A stretch of 46,950 nt of DNA, taken from positions 1-46,950 of the forward strand of contig JACQTY010000253.1 in the NCBI GenBank assembly GCA_016210545.1, read 5' to 3'. The position numbers and the translations under genes are program-made. Origin of the DNA: Chloroflexota bacterium. Lineage in GTDB: Bacteria > Chloroflexota > Dehalococcoidia > JACVQG01. Positions 16,876-24,893 of the stretch are shown here, piece after piece. A model generated the notes under the pieces. It did not search any database. It was not told where the DNA came from and worked only from the letters and a program-made list of their open reading frames with translations. Position 1 is the first letter of the stretch; each line of letters starts with the position of its first letter.

Positions 16876-17103
16876 TTACACAAAAGTAGCGATTTCCACG
16901 GAGCGTTCAACGGCAAAGTTTCTGCGATGGAGTTTTATACGCTCAATCTCGTGCAATGTCTCTGCCGTCAAGTAGCTCTCTCCACAATGAGGGCAACTCA
17001 CAACCGGGATGTCCTCTATTACCAGCAAATCTTTGCCCTTTCCATACGTTCGGGCAACCCTGCGTATGCGCGCCCCCTCGCTTCTGCAAATATCGCACAC
17101 CAT
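16876..17103 (-). CDS. YgiT/MqsA-type zinc-finger antitoxin
   Basis: 75 residues from ATG 17103, which is preceded by GGAG; a GTG at 17112 is an alternative start. Two CxxC pairs (Cys3/Cys6 and Cys37/Cys40) make the YgiT-type zinc finger: VCDIC and SCPHCGESYL, the latter running into a helix (TAETLHEIERIKLH). Such proteins are antitoxins, usually encoded just after a small RNase toxin of the MqsR or DUF4258 type. Here the upstream toxin gene survives only as a 33-codon fragment, so the antitoxin has probably lost its partner. Confidence 0.82.
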   Translation of the reverse strand: MVCDICRSEGARIRRVARTYGKGKDLLVIEDIPVVSCPHCGESYLTAETLHEIERIKLHRRNFAVERSVEIATFV

Positions 17104-17108
17104 TTCAC

Positions 17109-17210
17109 TCACTCCTGTTCTCGTGGCACGTACACCGTGATAAACACCAGCTTACCAGTGGGACCTATTTTCGCAATCACTTCCACCTCGCCCCCAAGGT
17201 CTTTGTATTG
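17109..17210 (-). pseudogene. C-terminal remnant of a DUF4258-type toxin gene
   Basis: The 33 codons before the TGA at 17111-17109 read as a clear protein end, including GGEVEVIAKIGPTGKLVFIT, resembling the last strands of DUF4258 toxins paired with YgiT antitoxins. The stop overlaps the antitoxin's alternative GTG (GTGA), the normal spacing of such a pair. The frame is broken upstream by an in-frame TGA exactly where repeat sequence (TTCAGCGTGACAA) begins, so insertion or recombination at the repeat removed the first part of the gene. Confidence 0.6.
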
Positions 17211-17360
17211 TCACGCTGAAGCAGGTGCCAGAGAAAAGCGGAAACGTTCCGCTCCTTAGCTTCTCAGATACCCTTCACTGCGTTCAGGGTGACAAAGTGC
17301 GCCACAAGACGTTGTGCTCCCACATGTCATCCTGAGCGCCAGCGAAGGATCTCTCTGGTT
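17209..17360. repeat. palindromic intergenic repeat cluster
   Basis: Contains the widespread motif GTCATCCTGAGCG...AGCGAAGGATCTC near 17327-17355 and an inverted partner ACTGCGTTCAGGGTGACAA near 17278-17296, joined to CACGCTGAAGCAGG at 17213. It looks like a REP/MITE-type element. It abuts the truncated toxin gene and probably caused the truncation. Confidence 0.55.
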
Positions 17361-17391
17361 TGTCAGTAGACCAAGCACTTGCACCTACCAG

Positions 17392-17610
17392 CTACGCAGA
17401 CACCAGCCTTCGATTAGGGTGTGGGATCGGCCTGCCTAGCTCTCTGGCCGTCTCAATCCACTCCTGAATGGCTACTTCCACGTTGCCTACTGCTTCCTGG
17501 TACGTGGCGCCGTCTGCAGCGCAGCCGGCCAACTCCGGGACTTCAGCGATAAACGCCTGGTCGTCTTCGCTCCAGTAGATGATGACTTCATACTTAACTA
17601 TCTTTTTCAT
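17392..17610 (-). CDS. orphan HicB-type antitoxin
   Basis: 72 residues with the HicB partial RNase-H-like fold: KYEVIIYWSEDDQAFIAEVP, ELAGCAADGATYQEAVGNVEVAI, WIETARELGRPIPHP. HicB proteins neutralise the HicA RNase and often repress their operon through a separate C-terminal DNA-binding domain, which this short form lacks. No HicA-like gene lies on either side. It may act on a toxin elsewhere or be a leftover. The ATG is preceded by only a weak AAGATATG ribosome-binding site. Confidence 0.8.
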   Translation of the reverse strand: MKKIVKYEVIIYWSEDDQAFIAEVPELAGCAADGATYQEAVGNVEVAIQEWIETARELGRPIPHPNRRLVSA

Positions 17611-17658
17611 ATCTTATCAATTAAGGTGACATTGCGTACGCGTTTGACTTCGCGGGTC

Positions 17659-18246
17659 TCAGCCCTCGTGCCTTTGGTCGGGAGCTTTTTCGAATCTTCT
17701 CTCTAAGTCATTTGTCAGTTGTTTATGAAACGATTTTCCAAATAGGTAGCGGTCCTTGTCTCGAAGACTTAAGCCTTGTGGAGTCGATTCCTCAACGGCG
17801 CGTCTGAATTGTTGATAACCGCTCCACAATTTTTCAAAGTTGGCAAGGTTGTTCAACCCAGAGAATTTGCCTTTGCCTAGTTTCTCCAGTTGGCCGCACA
17901 CTCTAATGTCGTACACCGTGAACTCATCCGGATAGAGAATAGTAAGTATCGCGGAGACCATCGGCAACCCGCGAAGATGCCACTCATTCCACAAGTAGCC
18001 AAATCTTTCTTCAGCACTAGCCTTGATTGCTAGATTTCTTGTAAGGTCGTGAACGGCGTCATCAAGACTTGGATGATGTTTGCGACCCAGCAACTTTCTT
18101 GCAATCGTTGACTTGGTGCGGTTCGCTTTCCAAATTACTATGCAGAAGAAATCGAAGGCCGATAGGCTCCCCTGCTCCTTAAACCGGCTACGAACCACGT
18201 CAAGCAAATAAGATTCAAGGTCATAGTATTGCCTGAAATCCTCCAT
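17659..18246 (-). CDS. uncharacterised protein, HhH-GPD glycosylase-like
   Basis: 195 residues. I recognise no named family with certainty. The central stretch GLPMVSAILTILYPDEFTVYDIRV parallels the helix-hairpin-helix and catalytic Asp region of HhH-GPD DNA glycosylases (LPGVG...VDTHV), with YD as the candidate aspartate, and the N-terminal FDFFCIVIWKANR also looks helical. A base-excision role is therefore possible but unproven. Its ATG overlaps the stop codon of the LsrF-like gene (TAATG), so the two are probably translated from one transcript. Composition is clearly AT-richer than that upstream gene, suggesting recent arrival in this operon. Confidence 0.5.
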   Translation of the reverse strand: MEDFRQYYDLESYLLDVVRSRFKEQGSLSAFDFFCIVIWKANRTKSTIARKLLGRKHHPSLDDAVHDLTRNLAIKASAEERFGYLWNEWHLRGLPMVSAILTILYPDEFTVYDIRVCGQLEKLGKGKFSGLNNLANFEKLWSGYQQFRRAVEESTPQGLSLRDKDRYLFGKSFHKQLTNDLERRFEKAPDQRHEG

Positions 18247-19073
18247 TAGCTCGTCCTTTTGCTGGATACTTCCACCTTCTCCCCGTGCTTCGCCCCTTCA
18301 AATATCTCCTGCGCCTGCTGCGGCGTGGCGTTCTCATGGATGATGGCCCGGATGCCTTTTATCACGGCTACAGGATGGGGGTTCTGCCACACGTTCCGCC
18401 CCAGGTTCACCCCGATAGCGCCCCTCTGGATGCCATCATGGACAAAGTCGAAGACCTCGCGCTCGGTGTCCACCTGCGGCCCGCCGGCCAGCACCACCGG
18501 CACCGGGCAGCCCTGCGCCACCTTCTCAAAGTGCTCGCACCAGTAGGTCTTGACCACCCGCGCCCCCAGCTCGGCGGCGATGCGGGAGCACATAGAAAGA
18601 TAGCGGGCGTCTCGCTTCTCCAACTCCCGGCCCACGGCGGTAACCGCCATCACCGGGATGCCGTAGCGCTCGCCCTCGTCCACCAGTTTGGCCAGGTTGA
18701 GCAGCGACTCCTTCTCGTAATGGGTGCCGACAAAAATGGAGATGCCCACGGCAGAGACGTTCAGCCGAACGGCCTCCTCCATCGATGTGGTCAGCCCCTC
18801 GTTGGCCAGGTCCTCGCCCGCCATGCTGGTCCCGCCGGACACCCTGAGGATGATAGGCTTGGTGTTGCGCGGGTCTATCGCCGAGCGCAATACCCCACGG
18901 GTAACAAATATGGCATCGCTGTAGGGCAGCAGAGGCTCCACGGTCTTACCAGGTTGTTCCAGTTTACGTGTTGGCCCCTGGAAGTAGCCATGGTCTATGG
19001 GCATGAACAGACATCGTCCGTCCGATTGGATAAGCTGTGCCATTCGGTTAGCCATTCCCCAGTCCATGTTCAC
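18246..19073 (-). CDS. LsrF/DhnA-type class I aldolase
   Basis: 275 residues. The sequence follows the LsrF pattern closely: MDWGMANRMAQL, MPIDHGYFQGPT at 24-35, LRVSGGTSMAGEDLANEG, AVTAVGRE, and the Schiff-base lysine Lys175 in ARVVKTYWCEHFEK, ending with GVNLGRNVWQNPHPVAVIKG. LsrF is a thiolase acting on phosphorylated AI-2; related DhnA proteins are class I fructose-bisphosphate aldolases or aldol synthases. No other lsr genes are present, so the substrate is uncertain. GTG 19073 was chosen because AAAGGAGG lies five bases upstream; ATG 19067 is farther than ideal. Confidence 0.82.
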   Translation of the reverse strand: MNMDWGMANRMAQLIQSDGRCLFMPIDHGYFQGPTRKLEQPGKTVEPLLPYSDAIFVTRGVLRSAIDPRNTKPIILRVSGGTSMAGEDLANEGLTTSMEEAVRLNVSAVGISIFVGTHYEKESLLNLAKLVDEGERYGIPVMAVTAVGRELEKRDARYLSMCSRIAAELGARVVKTYWCEHFEKVAQGCPVPVVLAGGPQVDTEREVFDFVHDGIQRGAIGVNLGRNVWQNPHPVAVIKGIRAIIHENATPQQAQEIFEGAKHGEKVEVSSKRTS

Positions 19074-19348
19074 GAGTCCTCCTTTTTATGAAACGGAAGT
19101 TGGATCAGGCGGATTTCATGGATATATCCTACCTTGAGCGGCGCCATCGGTCAAGGCAATGTCATCCTTCAAGTACCAAGCACTAAACTATAAACAAACT
19201 CAAATGATCAAAATCTAAACTGAAAACTGAGCCGAACGGGAAAAGGTCTTCGAGAAGTTAGCGGTCGAACGCAATACTTGTTATTTCGGTTTAGATATTG
19301 TTTGAAATTTGGTGTTTGGGATTTGTTATTCGGGATTTCGTTGCGTCC
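19074..19348. other. AT-rich intergenic region
   Basis: No gene is seen. From about 19190 the sequence is strikingly AT-rich and contains low-complexity motifs (TTTGGTGTTTGGGATTTGTTATTCGGGATTTCG) of a kind also seen near 31545-31575 (TTTAGTATTTAGGACTTCGTGC). It separates the LsrF-like gene from the membrane glycosyltransferase operon. Confidence 0.4.
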
Positions 19349-21157
19349 CTACTTCGGGAAATAGGCCACGCCATCAGTGGAGTAATAGGGGCCATCGGTC
19401 TTACGGTTCCAGAAATAGTCCCACCACCAGCGGGCGGCCTTAGGCAATTCGCCGGGTTTCCACTGCTTGTATTCCTCGGGGAACCACACGGTCTGGTGGA
19501 ACTTTTCGCCTGGAGCATACCTATCGAGGTAAGGGGCCATCTTCGCCTCATTCCCCACTGTCACCAGCACCACCTGGCCTTGCGGCGCCCCGCCGAGAGA
19601 GCCTATGTCGGGATAGTCCACCCGTGAATAGTCGCGCAGGTACCACACCCAGGGCCATGACAGTGGGGAATCGATGGTAATTCTCACTTCTTTCCCCTGT
19701 CCGCCCTGCGCGGCCAGCTTCTCTATCCTGTCCATGATGGGTGTCAAGTCGGCGGAACCCCCGGCATAGACCAGCATGTGGTACGGGACATCGGCCTTCT
19801 GGTAGTTGGCCTGCCAGCTTACTTTGATGGTGAAAGCTACTGCCAGAACGAGGCCGGCCACAGACAGCACCCCTGTCCACCGTTTCAGCCGCGGCAGAAT
19901 ATCTCCGGCGAACTTGCCGCCCAGCAGTATTAGCGGCAAGGTAATGTGGACTACCAGCCAGGGCGCCTTTTCGCCTGCCACGGAGTAGAGGAACAGGCTA
20001 ACGGCCGCCCAGTAGACCAGAAAGACGGCGAACACGTCTTTCCTGCGAAAGAAGTAGATGGCCCCCAGGACGCCCAGGACCAACGGCAGGAACTCGTAGA
20101 CAGAAAGGAGCAACAGGTAGTAGAACCAGGGCTGGGCCAGCCGGTCGAGGCCATGCTGCACTATCCAATAGCTGAGCGATCCCCAGATGCCAGTGCCTAG
20201 CCCGTTCAGATTGGTGAGCGATGTGGTGAACAGCGCCACATATATGGCGTAGAAGATGCCGAACATCGCCAGGTAGCGGCAGCCCTGCCATCTTATCCCG
20301 ATTACCAGGGCCACCTCCAGCAACAGCAGCACCGTCACAATGGCCACGGACATGCCCTTTGCTTCCAGCGGGGCGCCTATGGGGCCCGCCCCGGCGTTGG
20401 AGTTGGCCAGCACCAGCTTCAGCGGCCGCTGGAACAGGCTGAGTCCGGCAGCGTAAAGCGGCAGCGCCAGCGACACAATAAGAAGGAAGCAGGCGGCTGG
20501 CGGAGATACAGCGGATAGAGAGAACTTATTCCTCGCGGCCCTCAACAACTCAGGAGCGCGCCACAAGAGGAAGAAGGCGGCCATTGTAACCGCGAAGAGG
20601 AAAGTCGTCTCTTTGGTGGCGAAACTCAACGCCAGGACGGCGGCAGCTCCATAGAGGTGCCGCAAACGGGCCGTCCGAACGTAGCGCCACAGACAGGTCA
20701 CCAGGAGAATACTCCACACAGCCACATAGATGTCTCCACGAGAGAAGCGGCTGAAGTAGAGAAAAGAGGGCGAAAAGGCCAGCATCGCTGCCGCCAGAAT
20801 GGCGCCCGCTCTGCCGAGTTCACGCCGCAGGAATACAGGCAGTAAGACCAGGCCGGCGCCGGTGGACGCATAGAGAGCCCTGACGGTGTATTCCGAATCG
20901 CCGAAGAGCTTGAAAACCAGCCAGTTGCCGAAGAACTGGAACGGGCCGTGCATCAAAGGGTCGTGGGTGTACCCTTCCCCTTTGAAGAACTTCCAACTAT
21001 AAAAGGCATGGAGGCTCTCATCGTGGTGGACCGCCCTCGCGTCCAGTTCCCAGAAACGCAGAACGGCCGCTGCCGCAACAAGGGCAACGTAGACACCTAT
21101 CTCTATGAGATTTCTTTTATTCGCCAGCGGAGACCTGATAGATTGTGACGTCGTCAT
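19349..21157 (-). CDS. GT-C membrane protein of the Agl23/TIGR03663 family
   Basis: 602 residues with many transmembrane helices. The first extracytoplasmic loop carries the GT-C acidic motif Asp46-Glu47 in AVHHDESLHAFYSWKF, followed by DPLMHGPFQFFGNW and SPSFLYFSRFSRGD, which are characteristic of the TIGR03663 family. The C-terminal part is soluble and beta/alpha in character (SPLSWPWVWYLRDY). Homologues sit with archaeal and Chloroflexi glycosylation genes and are described as flippase-associated; they belong to the mannosyltransferase-like PMT_2 superfamily using lipid-linked sugars. The start overlaps the upstream DUF2298 gene by 41 bases, implying translational coupling. The donor and acceptor are unknown. 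Confidence 0.88.
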   Translation of the reverse strand: MTTSQSIRSPLANKRNLIEIGVYVALVAAAAVLRFWELDARAVHHDESLHAFYSWKFFKGEGYTHDPLMHGPFQFFGNWLVFKLFGDSEYTVRALYASTGAGLVLLPVFLRRELGRAGAILAAAMLAFSPSFLYFSRFSRGDIYVAVWSILLVTCLWRYVRTARLRHLYGAAAVLALSFATKETTFLFAVTMAAFFLLWRAPELLRAARNKFSLSAVSPPAACFLLIVSLALPLYAAGLSLFQRPLKLVLANSNAGAGPIGAPLEAKGMSVAIVTVLLLLEVALVIGIRWQGCRYLAMFGIFYAIYVALFTTSLTNLNGLGTGIWGSLSYWIVQHGLDRLAQPWFYYLLLLSVYEFLPLVLGVLGAIYFFRRKDVFAVFLVYWAAVSLFLYSVAGEKAPWLVVHITLPLILLGGKFAGDILPRLKRWTGVLSVAGLVLAVAFTIKVSWQANYQKADVPYHMLVYAGGSADLTPIMDRIEKLAAQGGQGKEVRITIDSPLSWPWVWYLRDYSRVDYPDIGSLGGAPQGQVVLVTVGNEAKMAPYLDRYAPGEKFHQTVWFPEEYKQWKPGELPKAARWWWDYFWNRKTDGPYYSTDGVAYFPK

Positions 21158-23474
21158 TCTTGTAGATCGCCCTCAGGAAGCTATCGAACCTGTCGCCAAC
21201 TCCCTGGCCGTACGTCGCCTTTTCCAGCGGGCCTACGTACACGAAGGAGATGTGGTACTTTCCCAGAAGGGCCAGCACTGCCTGCCGGTCGCCGGTGGTG
21301 AAGATGGTGTTCACGTCGGCCCGGCGGCTGCCCAGCACATCGCCATAGCCGCGCCATTGAAGCTCGTGGCTGGTCGACCCAATGACGGCCGGCAGCCCCG
21401 TCCGAGCAGAAATCCGGCCGTAGGCGTTGAGATCGTTGCCGACGGCTTCGACGATCACTGGATTTCCAGGCTGGCCGCTCAGAAAGCGGATGGCCAGCCT
21501 TTCACCGGGGATTTGCCGTTCCACGAAGGCCAGCCCGTCCAGCGTGGGGTTGCCCTGTGCGGCGCCGGTAAACGTCACAGTAACCGCCGCCGGATAGGCC
21601 GCAGCCATAATAGCCAACGAGAAGAGTACCGTCCACCACAGGCCGCGTACCGCCTGATGCCACATCCCGATGAATTGGGACTGCCAGTATTCCAGGACAT
21701 AGTATAGCCCGAAAGCCGCGGTTATAGCCAGCAACGTCCACGCCTGGTAATAGAACTTGAAAACGGTGTTCATCCTCGTGCCGAACGTATCCCTCAGATA
21801 GAATAGCTCAGCGCCCATCAGGATGAACAGGCCGGTAAAGAGGAGCGCTAACGGGAAGAGGGATGCCCCCTTTTCCCGCTGCCACTCCTCTCCCGCCTGC
21901 CGCCGTAGCAGCACGGACAGCGCCAGACTGAGGACGACCAGAACTGGTAGAAGACGCCACAACTTCCCCGCGGCCGATGGCAGCACGGAGACCCCCGGGG
22001 CCAGAACGGTCAACGAGGAACGGGCCACGAGCCACAGGACGAGGGGCCAGAACGCTATCAGCGCGGCCAGGGCGGCAGTCCAGGCGTCGGACCTGCGCCA
22101 GCCTGCGGAGAAAGCCAGACGCAACACCTTGGCCACAAGAAAGGAGACCGCGAGAAAGCCGGAGAGCGCCCAGATGAGGAGGAAGTGCAGGGGACGGGTG
22201 TCCGGACCGAACCAGGGCAGAATACCCTTGACCTGGGACTTCAGGCCGGCGTAGAACGGCAGATAGAGGGCAATGCTTCCTACGGTTATCACGGCGGCGA
22301 CTGCCAGCCATTCCCGCCATCTTCGCCGGGTGAAGTAGGTCTTCAGCAACAGAACGGCCAGGAAAATGCCCAGGTAGGTGGGCAGGTCCCAGGTGTTCAA
22401 GAAGCCCAGCGCCCCCAGAGACACCAGCATGGCCAGCGTAACGGCCCAGTTCCGGCGCATCCATCCCAAATTCATGGATTCTCTGGACTGGAATGCCTCC
22501 AGACTCAGCCCCAGGGCCAACAAAGTGAAAGGCAGGGCCATGATGTGCGGGTGCAAATCACCGAAGAGGAAGCTGAAGAAGGGGAACTCGGTAATCGTGT
22601 AGTCCAGGCTGACGCCGTTCCTCACGGTATCGATGAGCCGGGTACCCCGCCACCACCACCAGTAGTCCGTGGGGTACCAATTGTCGCTCTGGTAAGGGGC
22701 GTCCAGGCCCTTTATGCCAACCCACTTCCAGAAATCCGCCGTGCCGAAGCCGTGGGAGTGGAGGATTTCCAGGAAGCCTTCCAGGTTACCCAGCAACAGG
22801 AATATCCCAACTCCAAGTACCCCGAAGGTGAAAGCCCTGGCCGTCTGCTGTGGCGCCCTCAACCTGACCAGGTTGCTCACGAGACTGAATACGCCGGTAG
22901 CCACCAGGGCGAACAGCAGAGCGATGGCGACGTTGTAGCTGATGGCGGGAGGCACCCCGGTCAATTTGGTAACGGCATTCATCATGACATAGCCGAAGTA
23001 GTAGTAGCTGATGGAATGGCCGCTGAGCCACGGGTCGTGAGGGGGAAAGTACTGGCTGCGCAGGGTGCTGTTGAGGAAGCCGAAGTCCATGAGCTTCTCG
23101 CCGTAGACCAGGTCCGGCGTGTAGGAGCGCACGACCGCCCATACGAAGAGGGCGGCGGTGAAAATGCCCTCCGTGATGACAATTGTGCGCCATTCCCTGG
23201 AGACAAAGACCGTTATTTCGTATCTCCGCCGCCAGAAAAGCCAGAAGGAGAGCGATGTCAGGGCCAGGACAATCACGATTATTGCGGGCCGTGCGTTGGG
23301 CAGCAGGTGGGCCGAGGCCAACAGCCACAACAAATAGGAGACAAAGAGCAGCGTCAATACCTTGCCAAAGGCATACCCTCTATCCGGCAAATGGGGAAAC
23401 AGATAGAAAGTAAACGAAAGACCGATTAAGCCAAAAGAAAGGGAAAGCAGCCACCACAGGGCTACGGGGAACAA
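21117..23474 (-). CDS. DUF2298 membrane protein (Chlor_Arch_YYY family)
   Basis: 785 residues, strongly hydrophobic. The family signature lies after the first helices: YGEKLMDFGFLNSTLRS (124-140), FPPHDPWLSGHSISYYYFG (143-161), and a second loop FPFFSFLFGDLHPH. These loops resemble GT-C glycosyltransferase loops, with charged residues facing outside. The family is restricted mainly to Chloroflexi and archaea, hence the taxonomic hint. It starts at TTG, supported by GGAGG four bases upstream, inside the end of ftsY (13 bases overlap), and its end overlaps the Agl23-type gene. The operon order ftsY, DUF2298, Agl23 suggests that insertion of these membrane proteins and their expression are linked; that is inference. 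Confidence 0.87.
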   Translation of the reverse strand: MFPVALWWLLSLSFGLIGLSFTFYLFPHLPDRGYAFGKVLTLLFVSYLLWLLASAHLLPNARPAIIVIVLALTSLSFWLFWRRRYEITVFVSREWRTIVITEGIFTAALFVWAVVRSYTPDLVYGEKLMDFGFLNSTLRSQYFPPHDPWLSGHSISYYYFGYVMMNAVTKLTGVPPAISYNVAIALLFALVATGVFSLVSNLVRLRAPQQTARAFTFGVLGVGIFLLLGNLEGFLEILHSHGFGTADFWKWVGIKGLDAPYQSDNWYPTDYWWWWRGTRLIDTVRNGVSLDYTITEFPFFSFLFGDLHPHIMALPFTLLALGLSLEAFQSRESMNLGWMRRNWAVTLAMLVSLGALGFLNTWDLPTYLGIFLAVLLLKTYFTRRRWREWLAVAAVITVGSIALYLPFYAGLKSQVKGILPWFGPDTRPLHFLLIWALSGFLAVSFLVAKVLRLAFSAGWRRSDAWTAALAALIAFWPLVLWLVARSSLTVLAPGVSVLPSAAGKLWRLLPVLVVLSLALSVLLRRQAGEEWQREKGASLFPLALLFTGLFILMGAELFYLRDTFGTRMNTVFKFYYQAWTLLAITAAFGLYYVLEYWQSQFIGMWHQAVRGLWWTVLFSLAIMAAAYPAAVTVTFTGAAQGNPTLDGLAFVERQIPGERLAIRFLSGQPGNPVIVEAVGNDLNAYGRISARTGLPAVIGSTSHELQWRGYGDVLGSRRADVNTIFTTGDRQAVLALLGKYHISFVYVGPLEKATYGQGVGDRFDSFLRAIYKNDDVTIYQVSAGE

Positions 23475-24376
23475 AGCGCCTCCACGAAGGCCCGGGCGTC
23501 AAAGGGCAGCATGTCGTCGGGCTTCTCACCCGTACCGATATAAAGGATGGGCAGCTTGAGCTCGTCCACAATCGATAGCACTATGCCGCCCTTGGCAGTC
23601 CCGTCCAGCTTGGCCAGGAAGATGCCGCTGACACCCACTGCCTCGGTGAAATACTTCGCCTGGGCAAGCCCGTTCTGGCCGGTAGTGGCGTCCATGACCA
23701 GGATAACCTGGTGCGGCGCTGTCGGTTCGAGCCGCGTTGCCACCCGCCGTACCTTTTTCAGCTCCTCCATGAGGTTGGACTTGGTGTGGAGCCTTCCGGC
23801 GGTATCAATGATGACCACATCCGACTGCCTTGACTTGGACGCTTGCAGGGCATCAAAGACGACCGCGCCCGGGTCGGCGCCCGGTTGGTGGGCGATGACC
23901 GGGGCGCCTACCCGCTCACCCCAGATCCTGAGCTGGTCTATGGCTGCGGCCCGGAAGGTATCGGCCGCGGCCAGCAGCACCTGCTTCTGCTGGCCCCTGT
24001 ACCAGTTGGCCAGCTTGGCGATGCTGGTGGTCTTCCCCGACCCGTTGACGCCCACTATCAGGACAACCTGCGGACGTGAGTCGGCAACGGCAGCAGGGGG
24101 CGGGCTGGCCTCAAGGATCCTTACCATCTCGTCCATGAGAATGGCCCGCACCTGCGAGCCGTCGGTGGCCTTCTCCTTCTTTGCCCTGTCCCTTATCCGG
24201 TCCAGGAGACGGGTTGTGGTGGACATCCCGACGTCGGCGGCTATCAGAAGCTCTTCCAGCTCCTGCCAGGTCTCTTCGGTCACGCTGGGCCGGTCCAGCA
24301 ACCGAGCGACCTTGCCAAACCAGGAATCCCTGGTCTTGGCTATAGCCTCCTGGGTCTTCTTGAACAGGTTAAACAA
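23462..24376 (-). CDS. ftsY: signal recognition particle receptor FtsY
   Basis: 304 residues, an FtsY lacking the long acidic A domain. The N domain has four helices (1-90). The GTPase domain carries the P-loop GVNGSGKTT at 109-117, DTFRAAA at 139-145, DTAGR at 191-195 and the closing KLDGTAKGG. FtsY docks ribosome-SRP complexes at the membrane so membrane proteins insert during translation. The gene starts at TTG, supported by GGAGG four bases upstream. Its stop overlaps the start of the DUF2298 membrane protein gene. Length and motifs are intact, so this is the housekeeping receptor. Confidence 0.96.
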   Translation of the reverse strand: MFNLFKKTQEAIAKTRDSWFGKVARLLDRPSVTEETWQELEELLIAADVGMSTTTRLLDRIRDRAKKEKATDGSQVRAILMDEMVRILEASPPPAAVADSRPQVVLIVGVNGSGKTTSIAKLANWYRGQQKQVLLAAADTFRAAAIDQLRIWGERVGAPVIAHQPGADPGAVVFDALQASKSRQSDVVIIDTAGRLHTKSNLMEELKKVRRVATRLEPTAPHQVILVMDATTGQNGLAQAKYFTEAVGVSGIFLAKLDGTAKGGIVLSIVDELKLPILYIGTGEKPDDMLPFDARAFVEALCSP

Positions 24377-24445
24377 TCAGCCTCCTGACATCACGCCAAA
24401 AGTGGGCGCTTCCCTGACCTCCTCTCCCCCCTTTGAGGGGGAGAG

Positions 24446-24818
24446 TCAGAGAGAGGGGGCGGAATTGTCCTTGACCAGCGCCTGCTTTATTACTTCTAAC
24501 ACACCTTCTACGTTGGCCAACGCCTCGTTGTCCCAGAACCGCAACACCCTGTAGCCCCTTTTCTCCAACCATTCCGTCCGCTATTCATCCCTTTCGCTCG
24601 TCCCAGGTTCATCATGTTGCCCACCCGTCAAGTTCCACTATGAGCCTGCTTCCCAGGTCGATGAAGTCCACAACGTAAGGGACGATCTGCTGTTGTCTCT
24701 TGAACTCCACTCCCTCCAGCCACTTGGGCCTTAGCTAGAACCAAAGAAGATTCTACGTATCTGTGGATTCCCGCCGGAGACGCCGGGCACGCGCAAGAAG
24801 TTTATGCTCTCTCGCCAT
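24446..24818 (-). pseudogene. DUF559 endonuclease-like gene, inactivated
   Basis: From ATG 24818 the frame reads as a DUF559 (Vsr-like endonuclease fold) protein but is broken. TAG codons interrupt it at 24755-24753 and 24737-24735. The conserved core VEFKRQQQIVPYVVDFIDLG and RLIVELDG follows. A one-base insertion after that then shifts the frame; restoring it gives GQHDEPGTSERDE, a third TAG, and RTEWLEKRGYRVLRFWDNEA, ending at a TGA at 24448-24446. Three nonsense codons plus a frameshift mean no functional product. DUF559 genes are common, often mobile, genes of unknown role in Chloroflexi. The end runs into a GC-rich palindrome (24417-24460). Confidence 0.75.
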
Positions 24819-24893
24819 TTCGAATATGCCCCACGGGAAGCAGAAGTCCCCCTCTCCTTAATCCTCTCCCTCGGCGGGGCGAGGAGAACGCGG

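Noticed and set aside
22185-23429. Long open frame on the plus strand (about 414 codons)
   Set aside because: It lies antisense to the DUF2298 membrane protein gene, whose motifs and hydrophobic helices are clear; the plus-strand product is Gln/Gly/Arg-rich low-complexity, as expected of a shadow frame in GC-rich DNA.
24446-24818. Amber recoding (readthrough) of the DUF559 gene
   Set aside because: A one-base frameshift also breaks the gene, so recoding of TAG alone would not restore the protein.
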